This document shows, one piece after another, positions 1 to 7,914 of a stretch of DNA of 64,000 nucleotides. The stretch is from NCBI RefSeq assembly GCF_022538185.1, contig NZ_JAKYXC010000010.1, positions 186,001-250,000 on the forward strand. Direction: 5' to 3'. Within the stretch, counting starts at the first letter, position 1, and each line of letters opens with the position of its first letter. The notes under the pieces are model-generated. The model was not told the DNA's origin, searched no databases, and saw only the letters and a list, made by a program, of their open reading frames with translations. Source of the stretch: Microbacterium sp. CFH 31415 (GTDB lineage: Bacteria > Actinomycetota > Actinomycetes > Actinomycetales > Microbacteriaceae). Made by a program: the position numbers and the translations under genes.

Positions 1-243
1 CCGGATCGCGGCGATGTACTCCAGGTACGCGATCAGCGCCACCACGAGCATCGCGATCAGCGCCGCGATGAACGGGTTGAGCCCCAGCGTGACGATGCCG
101 GTGTACGTGATGAACGCGCCGACCATCATCAGCTGCGCCTGGGCGAAGTTGAAGGTCTTGGTCGCGATGAACACGATGTTGTAGCCGATCGCCACCAGCG
201 CATAGACAGCGCCGAGTGCGAGGCCGCTCCAGATGATGGTCAT
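1..243 (-). CDS. LivH-like branched-chain amino acid-type ABC permease, N-terminal part
   Basis: This is the first 81 codons of an inner-membrane permease; the rest lies beyond the left edge. The N-terminus (MTIIWSGLALGAVYALVAI) followed by GYNIVFIATKTFNFAQ is the typical opening of LivH permeases of the HAAT importer family, where the first membrane helix is followed by an FNFAQ/FNLAQ loop. The ATG at 243 fits this family start. It probably works with the LivK-like binding lipoprotein at 13089-14333, and the ATPase and second permease genes may lie further left. A palindromic operator candidate lies 110 bases upstream. In catabolic islands such systems often import aromatic or steroid-like acids rather than amino acids, so the substrate cannot be read from the sequence. 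Confidence 0.85.
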   Translation of the reverse strand, partial: MTIIWSGLALGAVYALVAIGYNIVFIATKTFNFAQAQLMMVGAFITYTGIVTLGLNPFIAALIAMLVVALIAYLEYIAAIR

Positions 244-353
244 CGGCGCACCGCCTGCGGAGCGTGCGGAATGCCGGAGTCGACGTGGGATCGTCGATCG
301 TGTCGCGCCATGTTCTTCCTCTTCGAAGTCATGTTCTCGGGTGGAGCCACGTT

Positions 354-371
354 ACCAAGCAATTGCTAGTT
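354..371. promoter_or_regulatory. Operator candidate 1 of the island palindrome
   Basis: ACCAAGCAATTGCTAGTT lies in the 161-base gap in front of the livH-like gene. The left half matches the island consensus ACCAAGCAA exactly; the right half is imperfect. It would control the permease operon transcribed leftward. The protein that binds is not known; symmetry and length suit a TetR-type repressor. Confidence 0.55.
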
Positions 372-404
372 CGACTACCGTAGCACGGCCGGGTTGGTCG
401 GTGA

Positions 405-1262
405 TCACTCCGCGAAACGCCGAGAGTCGTGGTGAGCCGGCGCCTCGGGCGGCCTCCTCGACGCCAGCTGCGCGCCACGTGCGCACATCGCCTGTCCGAC
501 GTAGTCGGGTTGCGTCAGCAGGTAGAACTCTCCCGCGGCAGCCTGCGCGAAGACGCGCTCGGCTGCGACCACGGGGTCCAGGGCGTGGGGCAGAAGCGCC
601 AGCATGTCTTCTCGGGCCGCCTGCGCAGCTGCGACATCGCCGTCCTCGGGCATCCCGGCGTCGTGGAAGATGTGGGATGCGACGGCCCCCGGCAGCACGA
701 CCGCCACGGAGATCGGGATGCCCGCGTGCTCGATGTCTACTCTGAGGGCCTCGGTCAGTCCGAGGACGGCCTGCTTCGACATCAGGTATGGCGCCTGCCG
801 CGCGATCGACACCACCGCCCCCACGGACGAGAGGTTCCAGATGTGCCCGCCTCGATCTCGCATGCGGGGCACGGCCACCCGGATGCCGTGGTAGACGCCA
901 GTGACGTTGACGTCGACGATGCGCCGCCATCCCTCGTCAGGAACGTCCCACAGATAGCCGAACTGCTCGATGCCCGCATTGTTGACCAGGAGGTCGATGC
1001 CGCCGAACGCCGCTTCCGCCGCTTCCGCCATCGCCTCAACGGAAGCCGCATCGGTGACATCTGTCCGGACCGCGATCGCCTCGCCCCCCGCCGCAGCGAT
1101 CTCCGCCGCGACCCGGCGGGCGGCGGCCTCGTCGACGTCGGCGATCACGATCTTCATCGGCAGGGTGGCTGCGTAGCGAGCAAGTCCAGCGCCCACGCCC
1201 GAGCCGGCGCCAGTGATGACCGCCGTTCGTCCGCCGAAGACCTCGGCCGCGGTGCCGGTCAT
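405..1262 (-). CDS. Short-chain dehydrogenase/reductase (SDR)
   Basis: A 285-residue classical SDR, probably a cytoplasmic NAD(P)-dependent alcohol/ketone oxidoreductase. The Rossmann glycine motif TGAGSGVG is near residue 17, NNAG follows in the middle, and the catalytic Ser and Tyr-x3-Lys are seen as SSVGAV and YLMSK. The ATG at 1262 overlaps the TGA of the upstream metallo-hydrolase gene (ATGA), so the two are translationally coupled and likely act on the same intermediate. A longer reading from 1319 would lie inside the upstream gene and is not favoured. Position in the palindrome-controlled island suggests a role in oxidising a hydroxylated catabolite; the substrate is unknown. Confidence 0.85.
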   Translation of the reverse strand: MTGTAAEVFGGRTAVITGAGSGVGAGLARYAATLPMKIVIADVDEAAARRVAAEIAAAGGEAIAVRTDVTDAASVEAMAEAAEAAFGGIDLLVNNAGIEQFGYLWDVPDEGWRRIVDVNVTGVYHGIRVAVPRMRDRGGHIWNLSSVGAVVSIARQAPYLMSKQAVLGLTEALRVDIEHAGIPISVAVVLPGAVASHIFHDAGMPEDGDVAAAQAAREDMLALLPHALDPVVAAERVFAQAAAGEFYLLTQPDYVGQAMCARGAQLASRRPPEAPAHHDSRRFAE

Positions 1263-2038
1263 CGCTTCTCCCCCGCCCCGCCGAAGCGCTCCCAGTCGGC
1301 TGGGTCGTGCGCGATCCACAGATCGGCCTTCTCTGCATCCAGGATGCCGCGCAGCCGCCGCAGCGATGCCCGTGCGGCGACCGAGTCGACGTCGCCGTGG
1401 TAGTGGAGCTCCGACTCGTAGGCACCCCGCGTGTGCACCACGTCGCCGCTCAGCACGAGGGTCCGCTCCGGGAGTGCCACCTGCAGCGCGAGCGACCCCG
1501 GCGTGTGCCCGGGCAGGCGTCGCACGACGAGCGAGCCGTCGCCGAAGACGTCCTCGTCCTCATCGATGACGTCGAACTCGAGGCCCGTGCCCGCGCCGAA
1601 GTCCTCATCCCGGAACCAGGCGGAGGAGAACCGCTCTGGCGCTCTTGCGTACTCGAGCTCACCTGCACCGAGGATTGTGCGTGCCCTCGGAAACCGCTTG
1701 AGGGATCCCGCGTGGTCGAAGTGGAGATGGGATGCCACGACGGTCGTGACGTCGTCCATGCTGCGGCCGATCGCCTCAAGGTGCGTCTCGACGAGGTGGC
1801 GCTCGTCGAAGACCATGTCGATGCGCTGCGCCATCTCGCCGTACGCGCCTGCGGGGTCGCCGGCGTGATCGGGGTCCAGGCCCGCGTCGAAGAGCACGAA
1901 CCCCTCGGCGTGCTCGACAAGGTAGATCGGGAAGGGGATGCGCGGAGCTGCCGATCCGAATTCCGCGACATGCGCAGGCGAACGGTAGGTGGCGGGCTCC
2001 AGCGCCCACATCCGGACGGCGGTGCCCCTGGACATCAT
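1259..2038 (-). CDS. Metallo-beta-lactamase-fold hydrolase, lactonase-like
   Basis: A 259-residue metallo-beta-lactamase-fold enzyme. The zinc motif SHLHFDHAG (HxHxDH) is near residues 102-110, followed by GHTPGS, GDVVHT and a terminal AHDPADW. This order resembles the AiiA/AhlD lactonase group, so hydrolysis of a lactone is plausible but not proven. Two ATGs, at 2038 and 2035, are possible: a GGGAG ribosome site at 2043-2047 is 4 bases from the first and 7 from the second, so 2035 may be the true start. The gene leads a two-gene operon with the SDR at 405-1262, directly behind operator candidate 2. In this island a lactonase could open the product of the Baeyer-Villiger enzyme at 19335. Confidence 0.8.
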   Translation of the reverse strand: MMSRGTAVRMWALEPATYRSPAHVAEFGSAAPRIPFPIYLVEHAEGFVLFDAGLDPDHAGDPAGAYGEMAQRIDMVFDERHLVETHLEAIGRSMDDVTTVVASHLHFDHAGSLKRFPRARTILGAGELEYARAPERFSSAWFRDEDFGAGTGLEFDVIDEDEDVFGDGSLVVRRLPGHTPGSLALQVALPERTLVLSGDVVHTRGAYESELHYHGDVDSVAARASLRRLRGILDAEKADLWIAHDPADWERFGGAGEKR

Positions 2039-2056
2039 CGTGCTCCCTTCAGCGAA

Positions 2057-2074
2057 ATCAAGCAATTGCTTGGT
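2057..2074. promoter_or_regulatory. Operator candidate 2 of the island palindrome
   Basis: ATCAAGCAATTGCTTGGT is the most symmetrical copy: the two 9-base halves differ from perfect symmetry at one position. It lies 19 bases upstream of the hydrolase start at 2038 and about 120 bases from the divergent thioesterase at 2195, so it could serve both directions. Confidence 0.65.
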
Positions 2075-2194
2075 AGCAAGGTAGTCGGGCGCTGATCGAG
2101 CGTCAACGAATGAGGGTGCCTGTCCCGCACACCGGGACCTGGCCGCGCGAGACCGGACGGCGCCCTCTAGCGTCGCCGCCGACAGGAGGGCCGA

Positions 2195-2812
2195 ATGGAT
2201 CTGCCGGAGAGAGAGTACGGGCCGTCGCCGGCGGCCGACGAGCTGATGACGGCCATGCGCGAGCTGATCCGCGCGGCGACGACCACCGCCGCGGCGTCGG
2301 AGGAGATGGTGCGGATCACGCAGGGAATGCGCGATCTCACCGCAGACCTCGACCGCACCCGCCATGCGAGGGCGCGGCGAATCCCCTTCACTCCCGAGGA
2401 CCGCGAGCGGATCCAGGCGGGTGCGCCGTGGCGAATGTTCCCGTACACGCCGCAGGGGATCCCGCAGGAGATCGTCGTGACAGACGCCGTCGCGCGCTCG
2501 CGCATCCAGCTCACCGCCGCGCACGAGGGCCCGCCCGGGATGCTGCACGGCGGATTCGGCGCCGCCATCATGGACGCGCTGCTGGGAGTGCTGGTGATGG
2601 CCGAGTGCAGACCGGCCGTGACCGTCGAGCTGACGACCCGATTCCTCCGGCCGACGCCCCTGGACTGCACGGTGGAGGCCGTCGGCCGCGTCGTGGAGCA
2701 GGGCCCGCGCCGCATCATCGCCGAGGGCTCCATCGAGCACGACGGCGTCCCCACCGTCACCGCCCGGGGCGTCTTCGTGCCCTACGCGATGCCGGCGCAG
2801 CCCGCAGGCTGA
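2195..2812 (+). CDS. Hotdog-fold thioesterase, PaaI-like
   Basis: A 205-residue protein whose C-terminal two thirds form a hotdog thioesterase domain of the PaaI/4HBT superfamily. The signature LHGGFGAAIMDAL occurs near residue 115, followed by the expected strand TVELTTRFLRP. The N-terminal 60 residues look helical and are not part of the fold. A strong ribosome site (AGGAGG, six bases before the ATG) fixes the start. It would hydrolyse an acyl-CoA, perhaps freeing CoA from dead-end intermediates of the island pathway. It is divergent from the lactonase-like gene and ends six bases before the convergent IclR regulator. Confidence 0.75.
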   Translation: MDLPEREYGPSPAADELMTAMRELIRAATTTAAASEEMVRITQGMRDLTADLDRTRHARARRIPFTPEDRERIQAGAPWRMFPYTPQGIPQEIVVTDAVARSRIQLTAAHEGPPGMLHGGFGAAIMDALLGVLVMAECRPAVTVELTTRFLRPTPLDCTVEAVGRVVEQGPRRIIAEGSIEHDGVPTVTARGVFVPYAMPAQPAG

Positions 2813-2818
2813 CGCAGC

Positions 2819-3577
2819 TCACTCGGCGCCGGGCGTGCGCGCCTGCCACTCGCCAAAGAGGGTCACGCCGATTCGGCGCGCGGCGGCGGCCACGAGCGGC
2901 CCCACATCCCTTACCGAGAGCGTGCCGCGGCGAGCGACCGACAGCGCCGCCACCGGGCCCGCGGGACCCCTGATCGCCGCGCCGACCGAGCTCACGCCGC
3001 TCGGGCGGACCCCGCCGTCGAAGTGCGCGATGCCGCGGCGGCGCACCTCTGCCAGCTCGATGAACAGCTCCTCGTGCGCCCCCGCGTGGGGCGCGCCGGT
3101 GTGGTCGAGCATCGAGACGATCTCGTCGCGATCCGTCCACGCGAGCATGGCGATCCCGCAGGCCGCCTCCGAGGCGACGATGCGCGTGCCGATCTGCGAG
3201 GGCACCGTGGCCGCCACGCCGCCGCCGATCTTATCGATGTAGTGCACGAACCCCCCGCGCAGCACCGCGAGGTGCGCGACGGATGCTGTCATCGAGGCGA
3301 GCTCGTTGAGCACCGGCGAGGCGTGGGAGCGCAGCTCCTCCAGGTCGGTGGAGGCGCCGCGGTGCACGAGGCGGGGTCCCAGCGTGTAGCCGCCGTGGGC
3401 GTGGTCGACCCAGCCGTGCTCCACGAGCTGCACCAGCATCCGGTGGGTCGTGGACTTCGGCAGGCCCGTCGTCTCTACGACCTCCTCCAGCAGCATGCGC
3501 CCGGGGACCTCCGCCAGGCAGTCCATGATGAGCGTGATGCGCTCCAGCACGCCCGGCCTGCGGGTCGCCTCAGCCAT
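2819..3577 (-). CDS. IclR-family transcriptional regulator
   Basis: A 252-residue regulator with an N-terminal winged helix (residues about 10-65, containing TGLPKSTTHRMLVQL) and a C-terminal IclR effector domain (about 80-245). The start at 3577 is chosen because AGGAGA stands six bases upstream; an in-frame ATG at 3597 lacks such a site and lies inside an inverted repeat that may be the operator. It is divergent from the main catabolic operon beginning at 3687, the usual layout for an IclR protein controlling an aromatic or acyl-CoA pathway. The effector is presumably a pathway acid or CoA ester (inference). Confidence 0.9.
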   Translation of the reverse strand: MAEATRRPGVLERITLIMDCLAEVPGRMLLEEVVETTGLPKSTTHRMLVQLVEHGWVDHAHGGYTLGPRLVHRGASTDLEELRSHASPVLNELASMTASVAHLAVLRGGFVHYIDKIGGGVAATVPSQIGTRIVASEAACGIAMLAWTDRDEIVSMLDHTGAPHAGAHEELFIELAEVRRRGIAHFDGGVRPSGVSSVGAAIRGPAGPVAALSVARRGTLSVRDVGPLVAAAARRIGVTLFGEWQARTPGAE

Positions 3578-3591
3578 CTCGTCTCCTGCGA

Positions 3592-3608
3592 GTCTCATCC
3601 ACTGAGAC
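3592..3608. promoter_or_regulatory. Inverted repeat between iclR and the main operon
   Basis: GTCTCATCCACTGAGAC has perfect six-base arms around a five-base spacer. It lies 15 bases upstream of the regulator start and about 80 bases before the acyl-CoA synthetase. It is a reasonable binding site for the IclR protein encoded next to it. Confidence 0.4.
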
Positions 3609-3624
3609 CAAACGTACGCTAGGC
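3607..3624. promoter_or_regulatory. Weak candidate copy of the island palindrome
   Basis: ACCAAACGTACGCTAGGC matches the consensus at about 11 of 18 positions, keeping ACCAA on the left and GCT-GG on the right around a symmetric centre. It is the only trace of the palindrome in front of the main operon and partly overlaps the adjacent inverted repeat. It could be chance. Confidence 0.25.
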
Positions 3625-3686
3625 CGAGCGTCCTGGATAGCTTCTCGACCACCGGCGAAGGATGCCGGCACTGTCGAGGAGGACAC

Positions 3687-5384
3687 ATGCGGACATTCGC
3701 TGAGGTGGTGCGATCTCGCGCCGGCGACATGCACGAGGGGCTGCGCTTCGAGGGCCGGATCTGGACATGGGCGGAGGTGATCGACGAGGCTGCCGCGCGC
3801 GCCGCCTTCCTGCGGACGCTCGAGCCCGGTGAGGGCCGGAGCCAGGTGCACGTCGGCATCCTGCTGCAGAACGTGCCTGACTTCGTGTTCTGGCTGCTGG
3901 CCGCCGCGCTCTCGGGCTCCGTCGCGGTAGGCGTCAACCCCACGCGCCGCGGCGCCGAGCTGGCGCACGACATCAGTCACTCGGACTGCGACCTGCTCAT
4001 CAGCACGCCGCTGTATCTGGAGGTCGACCGCGACGTCATCCCGCTGCCGGACGACCGCATCCTCGACGTCGAGTCGGAGGAGTACAAGGCGATGTTCGCG
4101 GATGCCGCGGGCACACCGCTGCCCGACGAGATCCCGGGCCCGGGTCTCATGTACCTGCTGCTGTTCAGCTCGGGCTCCACCGGGGCACCGAAGGCCGTCA
4201 TCTGCACGCAGGGACGGCTCGGCCGGCTCACCGAGGCGATGAGCGCCCGCGTCGACCTCCACCGCGAGTCGGTCAACTACATGTGCCTGCCCCTGTTCCA
4301 CGGTCACGCCATCATGATGAACCTCGCGACCGCCGCCGAAGTCGGCGCGACGGTCGTGATGGTGCGCAAGTTCTCGGCGAGCCGGTTCGCGAGCGACATC
4401 CGCGCGCACGGCGTCACCTACTTCAATTACGTGGGCCGTGTGCTCAGCTACGTCCTCGCTCATCCCGAGCGTCCCGAGGACGCCGAAAACAGGCTCGAGG
4501 TGGCGTTCGGCTCGGAGGCTGGACCGGCGGAGGCAGTCGAGTTCCGGCGCCGGTTCGGCTGCGACGTGCGCGAGGGCTACGGAGCGAGCGAAGGCGTCAT
4601 CCGCATCGTGCCCACGCCTGACAGCCCTCCCGGAGCGCTGGGCGTTCCCGTGGCCGGCCTCACGGCGGAGATCCGTCGTGCCGAGGACGACACGGAGTGC
4701 CCGCGCGCGCGGTTCGACGAGCAGGGGCGGCTGCTCAACGCCGAGGAGGCCACCGGCGAGATCGTCGTGATCGGCGCCGGCCCCCGCTTCGAGGGCTACT
4801 ACAAGAACCCCGAGGCGATGGCCGAGCGCCTCCGCTTCGGCGGTCTGGACTTCTGGACGGGTGACCTCGCCTACCGCGACGAGCGGGGGTTCTTCTGGTT
4901 CGCCGGCCGCTCCTCGGACTGGCTGCGCGTGGACGGCGAGAACTTCGGGACCGCGCCCGTGGAGCGCATCATCTCCCGGTTCCCCCCGGTTTCCGGCGCT
5001 CACGCGTACGCCGTCCCCGACCCCCGCAACGGCGATCAGCTCATGGTGGCGATCGTCCTGCACCCTGGCGCGGAGTTCTCCGCCGAGGCGTTCGCGGATT
5101 TCCTTGCGGAGCAGCCGGACCTCGGAACGAAGTGGCGGCCGACGTTCGTCCGCGTGCTGTCTGTCGCCCCGACGACCGCCAACGGGAAGGTTGACAAGGC
5201 TCCCCTCCGCCGGGACGCGTGGGAGGCCGGCGACGTGTGGTGGGCGGCCTCGCGAACGAGCCCCTACGTCCTGCTCGACGACGCGCAGCGCGCGGCGTTC
5301 CGCCAGGACTTCGTCGATGCGGGGCGCGAGAACGCGCTTCCCCAATCCTCGCGCGACATCCTCTGGGCTAAGGCGCCGGCATGA
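3687..5384 (+). CDS. Acyl-CoA synthetase, AMP-binding family (FadD17-like)
   Basis: A 565-residue adenylate-forming ligase that would activate a carboxylic acid with ATP and CoA. The phosphate-binding motif SSGSTGAPK lies near residue 161, GYGASEG near 295, WTGDLAYRD near 390, and the C-terminal catalytic lysine region GKVDKAPLRR near 500. Length and motif spacing suit the FadD17/FATP-like group rather than small acetyl-CoA synthetases. It opens the main island operon, preceded by AGGAGG four bases before the ATG, and its end overlaps the next gene (ATGA at 5381). Downstream genes suggest that it primes a short branched side chain of a larger molecule, but the acid itself cannot be deduced. 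Confidence 0.88.
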   Translation: MRTFAEVVRSRAGDMHEGLRFEGRIWTWAEVIDEAAARAAFLRTLEPGEGRSQVHVGILLQNVPDFVFWLLAAALSGSVAVGVNPTRRGAELAHDISHSDCDLLISTPLYLEVDRDVIPLPDDRILDVESEEYKAMFADAAGTPLPDEIPGPGLMYLLLFSSGSTGAPKAVICTQGRLGRLTEAMSARVDLHRESVNYMCLPLFHGHAIMMNLATAAEVGATVVMVRKFSASRFASDIRAHGVTYFNYVGRVLSYVLAHPERPEDAENRLEVAFGSEAGPAEAVEFRRRFGCDVREGYGASEGVIRIVPTPDSPPGALGVPVAGLTAEIRRAEDDTECPRARFDEQGRLLNAEEATGEIVVIGAGPRFEGYYKNPEAMAERLRFGGLDFWTGDLAYRDERGFFWFAGRSSDWLRVDGENFGTAPVERIISRFPPVSGAHAYAVPDPRNGDQLMVAIVLHPGAEFSAEAFADFLAEQPDLGTKWRPTFVRVLSVAPTTANGKVDKAPLRRDAWEAGDVWWAASRTSPYVLLDDAQRAAFRQDFVDAGRENALPQSSRDILWAKAPA

Positions 5385-5923
5385 TCGACCCCGACGAGCT
5401 CCAGTCGTTCGTCGATCAGATCGCCGAGCCGCCGCGCGTCTCGCGCTACCCCGTCGACGTCGCGATGATCCGCAACTGGGCCGAGGCGCTCGACGACCGG
5501 AACCCGATCTATGTCGACGCCGACGCCGCGCGCGCCACCGGTCGAACCGGCATCGTGGCACCCCCGGCGATGATCTCGACCTGGGTGATGAACGGGTACC
5601 GCCGCTGGCGCGAGATCCAGCGCCTCCGCGCGGAAGGCGCTGCCGAGGACAACGCGTACTCGCAGCTCCTGGCGATCCTGGATGCCGAGGGCTACACCTC
5701 GGTGGTCGCAACCGATGTCGAGCAGACCTACGAGCGCGAGGTCCACCCCGGTGACCGCGTCACCTGCCACTACACGATCGAGGCCGTTGCCGGACCGAAG
5801 CGCACGGCCCTCGGAGAGGGCTGGTTCCTGACACTCGGCAAGCGCTACGAGGACGCCACCGGCGCGGTATTCGCGACCGAGCGCTTCCGCATGCTCCGCT
5901 TCCGCCCCGAGGAGAAGAAATGA
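5381..5923 (+). CDS. MaoC-like hydratase subunit (ChsH2 N-terminal type)
   Basis: A 180-residue hotdog protein of the FAS1-like dehydratase/MaoC N-terminal family. It shows the expected pattern IRNWAEALDDRNPIYVD followed by GIVAPPAMISTW and the domain end EREVHPGDRV. In Mycobacterium the corresponding domain is the first half of ChsH2, which pairs with ChsH1 to hydrate the side-chain enoyl-CoA; there it is fused to a DUF35 domain. Here the DUF35 part is the next gene, joined only by an ATGA overlap. It would form a heteromeric hydratase with the MaoC-like protein at 6330. It lacks an obvious complete D-x4-H hydratase motif, as expected of the partner subunit. Confidence 0.75.
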   Translation: MIDPDELQSFVDQIAEPPRVSRYPVDVAMIRNWAEALDDRNPIYVDADAARATGRTGIVAPPAMISTWVMNGYRRWREIQRLRAEGAAEDNAYSQLLAILDAEGYTSVVATDVEQTYEREVHPGDRVTCHYTIEAVAGPKRTALGEGWFLTLGKRYEDATGAVFATERFRMLRFRPEEKK

Positions 5924-6333
5924 CCACCTCCGTCCCCCACCTGGTCCGCACGCAGGACAACGCGTTCTGGTTCGAGGCCGCAGCGGAAGGGCGCCTCGCT
6001 GTGCAGCGATGCTCGGCCTGCGAGACGCTCCGGCACCCGCCCGCGCCCGCCTGCCCGGAGTGCCACAGCTTCGAATGGGATTCCGTCGACGCTCCCCTGC
6101 ACGGCACCCTCCACTCCTGGACCGTCGTCCACCACCCGAAGGACGGGTCGCTGGCCTACCCGCTCGCCGTCGGCCTCGTCGACCTCGAGACCGGCACGCG
6201 CCTCGTCGCGGACTTCGAGGAGGGCACCGACGTGGATGCCCTTCGGATCGACGCGCCCGTCGACATCGTCTTCGGCGAGCACGCCCACGCCGAGATCCTG
6301 CCACGGCTGCGGCTGAGCGGAGGCCGGTCATGA
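5920..6333 (+). CDS. DUF35 Zn-ribbon/OB-fold protein, aldolase partner
   Basis: A 137-residue DUF35 protein. The N-terminal rubredoxin-like zinc ribbon has its four cysteines as CSAC and CPEC (about residues 31-49), and an OB-fold follows (HGTLHSWTVVH, then PLAVGLVDLETG). In known systems DUF35 proteins bind SCP-x/Ltp2-type thiolases: in mycobacterial ChsH2 this domain is needed for Ltp2 retro-aldolase activity, and in ibuprofen catabolism IpfE partners IpfD. Overlaps on both sides (ATGA) place it between the two hydratase subunits, so hydratase and aldolase may be bridged by a separate adaptor here. It acts in the cytoplasm. Confidence 0.85.
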   Translation: MTTSVPHLVRTQDNAFWFEAAAEGRLAVQRCSACETLRHPPAPACPECHSFEWDSVDAPLHGTLHSWTVVHHPKDGSLAYPLAVGLVDLETGTRLVADFEEGTDVDALRIDAPVDIVFGEHAHAEILPRLRLSGGRS

Positions 6334-6731
6334 CCGCCACCGCAGGTACGTCCCTGCCGGAACTGCGCATCCCTATCGATCGCACGCTCATCGTCGCAGG
6401 CGCCATCGCCTCCCAGGACTTCGAGGATGTCCACCACGACCCCGACGCGGCCCGCCGTCGCGGGGCATCCGACATCTTCATGAGCATCAACACGACCAAC
6501 GGCCTCGTCGACCGCTATCTGACCGACTGTGCCGGACCGGGCGCGCGCCTGCACTCCGTCTCGCTCCGGCTGGGCATGCCGCTCTTCCCGGGCGACATGC
6601 TCGCCTTCACGGGCGAGATCACCGAGCTCCGCGGCGACACCGCGACGGTGACGGTGCGCGGCAGCCACGACCGCGGCATCCATGTGACGGCCACGGCGCG
6701 GATCACCCTGTCAAACGGAGAGGACGCATGA
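6330..6731 (+). CDS. MaoC-like enoyl-CoA hydratase subunit (ChsH1-like)
   Basis: A 133-residue single-hotdog MaoC protein. The segment QDFEDVHHDPDAARRRGA supplies the hydratase Asp30 and His35, with the overhang-like stretch INTTNGLVDRY behind it. Size and motif agree with ChsH1, the catalytic half of the ChsH1-ChsH2 steroid enoyl-CoA hydratase. ATGA overlaps tie it to the DUF35 gene before and the Ltp2-like gene after. The reaction would be syn-hydration of a side-chain enoyl-CoA to a beta-hydroxyacyl-CoA with a tertiary alcohol, the substrate for retro-aldol cleavage. The function is known for the family; the exact substrate is inferred. Confidence 0.78.
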   Translation: MTATAGTSLPELRIPIDRTLIVAGAIASQDFEDVHHDPDAARRRGASDIFMSINTTNGLVDRYLTDCAGPGARLHSVSLRLGMPLFPGDMLAFTGEITELRGDTATVTVRGSHDRGIHVTATARITLSNGEDA

Positions 6732-7912
6732 GCGGATTCAGCGGAAAGGCCGCGATCGCCGGCATCGGCGCGACGGAGTTCTCGAAGGACTCCGGCCGCA
6801 GCGAGTGGCGACTCGCGTGCGAAGCTACCCTCGCGGCACTGGAGGACGCGCAGATCGACGTGGCGGAGGTGGACGGCTTCGCGCTGTTCACGATGGAGAC
6901 CAATCCCGAGATCGCCGTCGCACGCGCGCTCGGCATTCCGGAGCTGACCTTCTTCAGCCGGATCCCTCACGGCGGCGGCGGCGCGTGCGCCCCCGTCCAG
7001 CAGGCGGCGATGGCCGTCGCGAGCGGCGTCGCCGACGTGGTCGTCGTGTACCGCGCGTTCAACGAGCGCTCAGGGCACCGGTTCGGCTCCGGTCCGCCTC
7101 CGTTCGCCTACGCGCAGAACACGGACCAGGAGTACCGCAACTGGATCAACCCGTATGGGCTGCTCACACCGGCATCGCAGGAGGCGCTCCTCGCCCGGAG
7201 GTACATGCACGAGTACGGGGCGACCAGCGAGGACTTCGGGCGGGTATCGGTGCTCTCGCGCAAGCACGCCGCGAACAATCCGAAGGCGTGGTTCTACGAG
7301 CGCCCCATCACGCTCGAGGACCACCAGTCATCGCGCATGATCGCCGACCCGCTGCGCCTGCTCGACTGCTGCCAGGAGACCGACGGCGGTCAGGCGCTCG
7401 TGATCGTCAGCGCCGAGCGGGCACGGGACCTTCCGCACCCGCCCGCCGTCATCACCGCAGCCGCCCAGGGCATCGGTCCGCAGCAGATCTCGATGAGCAG
7501 CTACTACCGCGAGCACATCGACCGGATGCCGGAGGTGGAGCTCGTCGCCCGGCAGCTGTGGTCGCAGGCAGGCCACGGGCCGGACGGTATCGACGCCGCG
7601 ATCCTCTATGACGCGTTCACGCCGATGGTGCTGCTGCAGCTGGAGGAGTACGGGCTGTGCGGTCGCGGCGAGGCCCCCGACTTCATCCGCTCGGGTGCGC
7701 TGGAGCTCGACGGCCGGCTGCCGGTCAACACTCACGGAGGCCAGCTCGGCGAGGGCTACCTGCACGGCGTCAACGGCATCGCCGAGGGCGTGCGCCTCAT
7801 CCGCGGCACGTCCGTCAACCAGCCGCCGAAGGACATCGCCAACGTCCTCGTCACCGGCGGCTCCCCCGTTCCGCACAGCGCGCTCGTGCTGGCCGCCGAC
7901 CACGAAGGCTGA
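6728..7912 (+). CDS. Ltp2-type thiolase-fold aldolase (SCP-x N-terminal family)
   Basis: A 394-residue thiolase-superfamily protein of the lipid-transfer/SCP-x type. Features are the opening KAAIAGIGATEFSKDSG, HGGGGACAPVQQAAMAV near residue 82, and the late glycine-rich segments NTHGGQLGEGYLHG and VTGGSPVPHS. Members beside DUF35 and MaoC genes (Ltp2, IpfD) do not perform classical thiolysis; they cleave beta-hydroxyacyl-CoA by retro-aldol chemistry, releasing propionyl-CoA and a ketone. The gene order here is the same, so this is the likely reaction. The nearby methylcitrate genes are consistent with propionyl-CoA as product. ATGA overlap with the ChsH1-like gene; two bases separate it from the first dehydrogenase. 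Confidence 0.83.
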   Translation: MSGFSGKAAIAGIGATEFSKDSGRSEWRLACEATLAALEDAQIDVAEVDGFALFTMETNPEIAVARALGIPELTFFSRIPHGGGGACAPVQQAAMAVASGVADVVVVYRAFNERSGHRFGSGPPPFAYAQNTDQEYRNWINPYGLLTPASQEALLARRYMHEYGATSEDFGRVSVLSRKHAANNPKAWFYERPITLEDHQSSRMIADPLRLLDCCQETDGGQALVIVSAERARDLPHPPAVITAAAQGIGPQQISMSSYYREHIDRMPEVELVARQLWSQAGHGPDGIDAAILYDAFTPMVLLQLEEYGLCGRGEAPDFIRSGALELDGRLPVNTHGGQLGEGYLHGVNGIAEGVRLIRGTSVNQPPKDIANVLVTGGSPVPHSALVLAADHEG

Positions 7913-7914
7913 TC

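Noticed and set aside
3570-5711. Antisense open frame over the acyl-CoA synthetase
   Set aside because: It lacks any recognisable domain and would cover the promoter gap between two well-supported genes.
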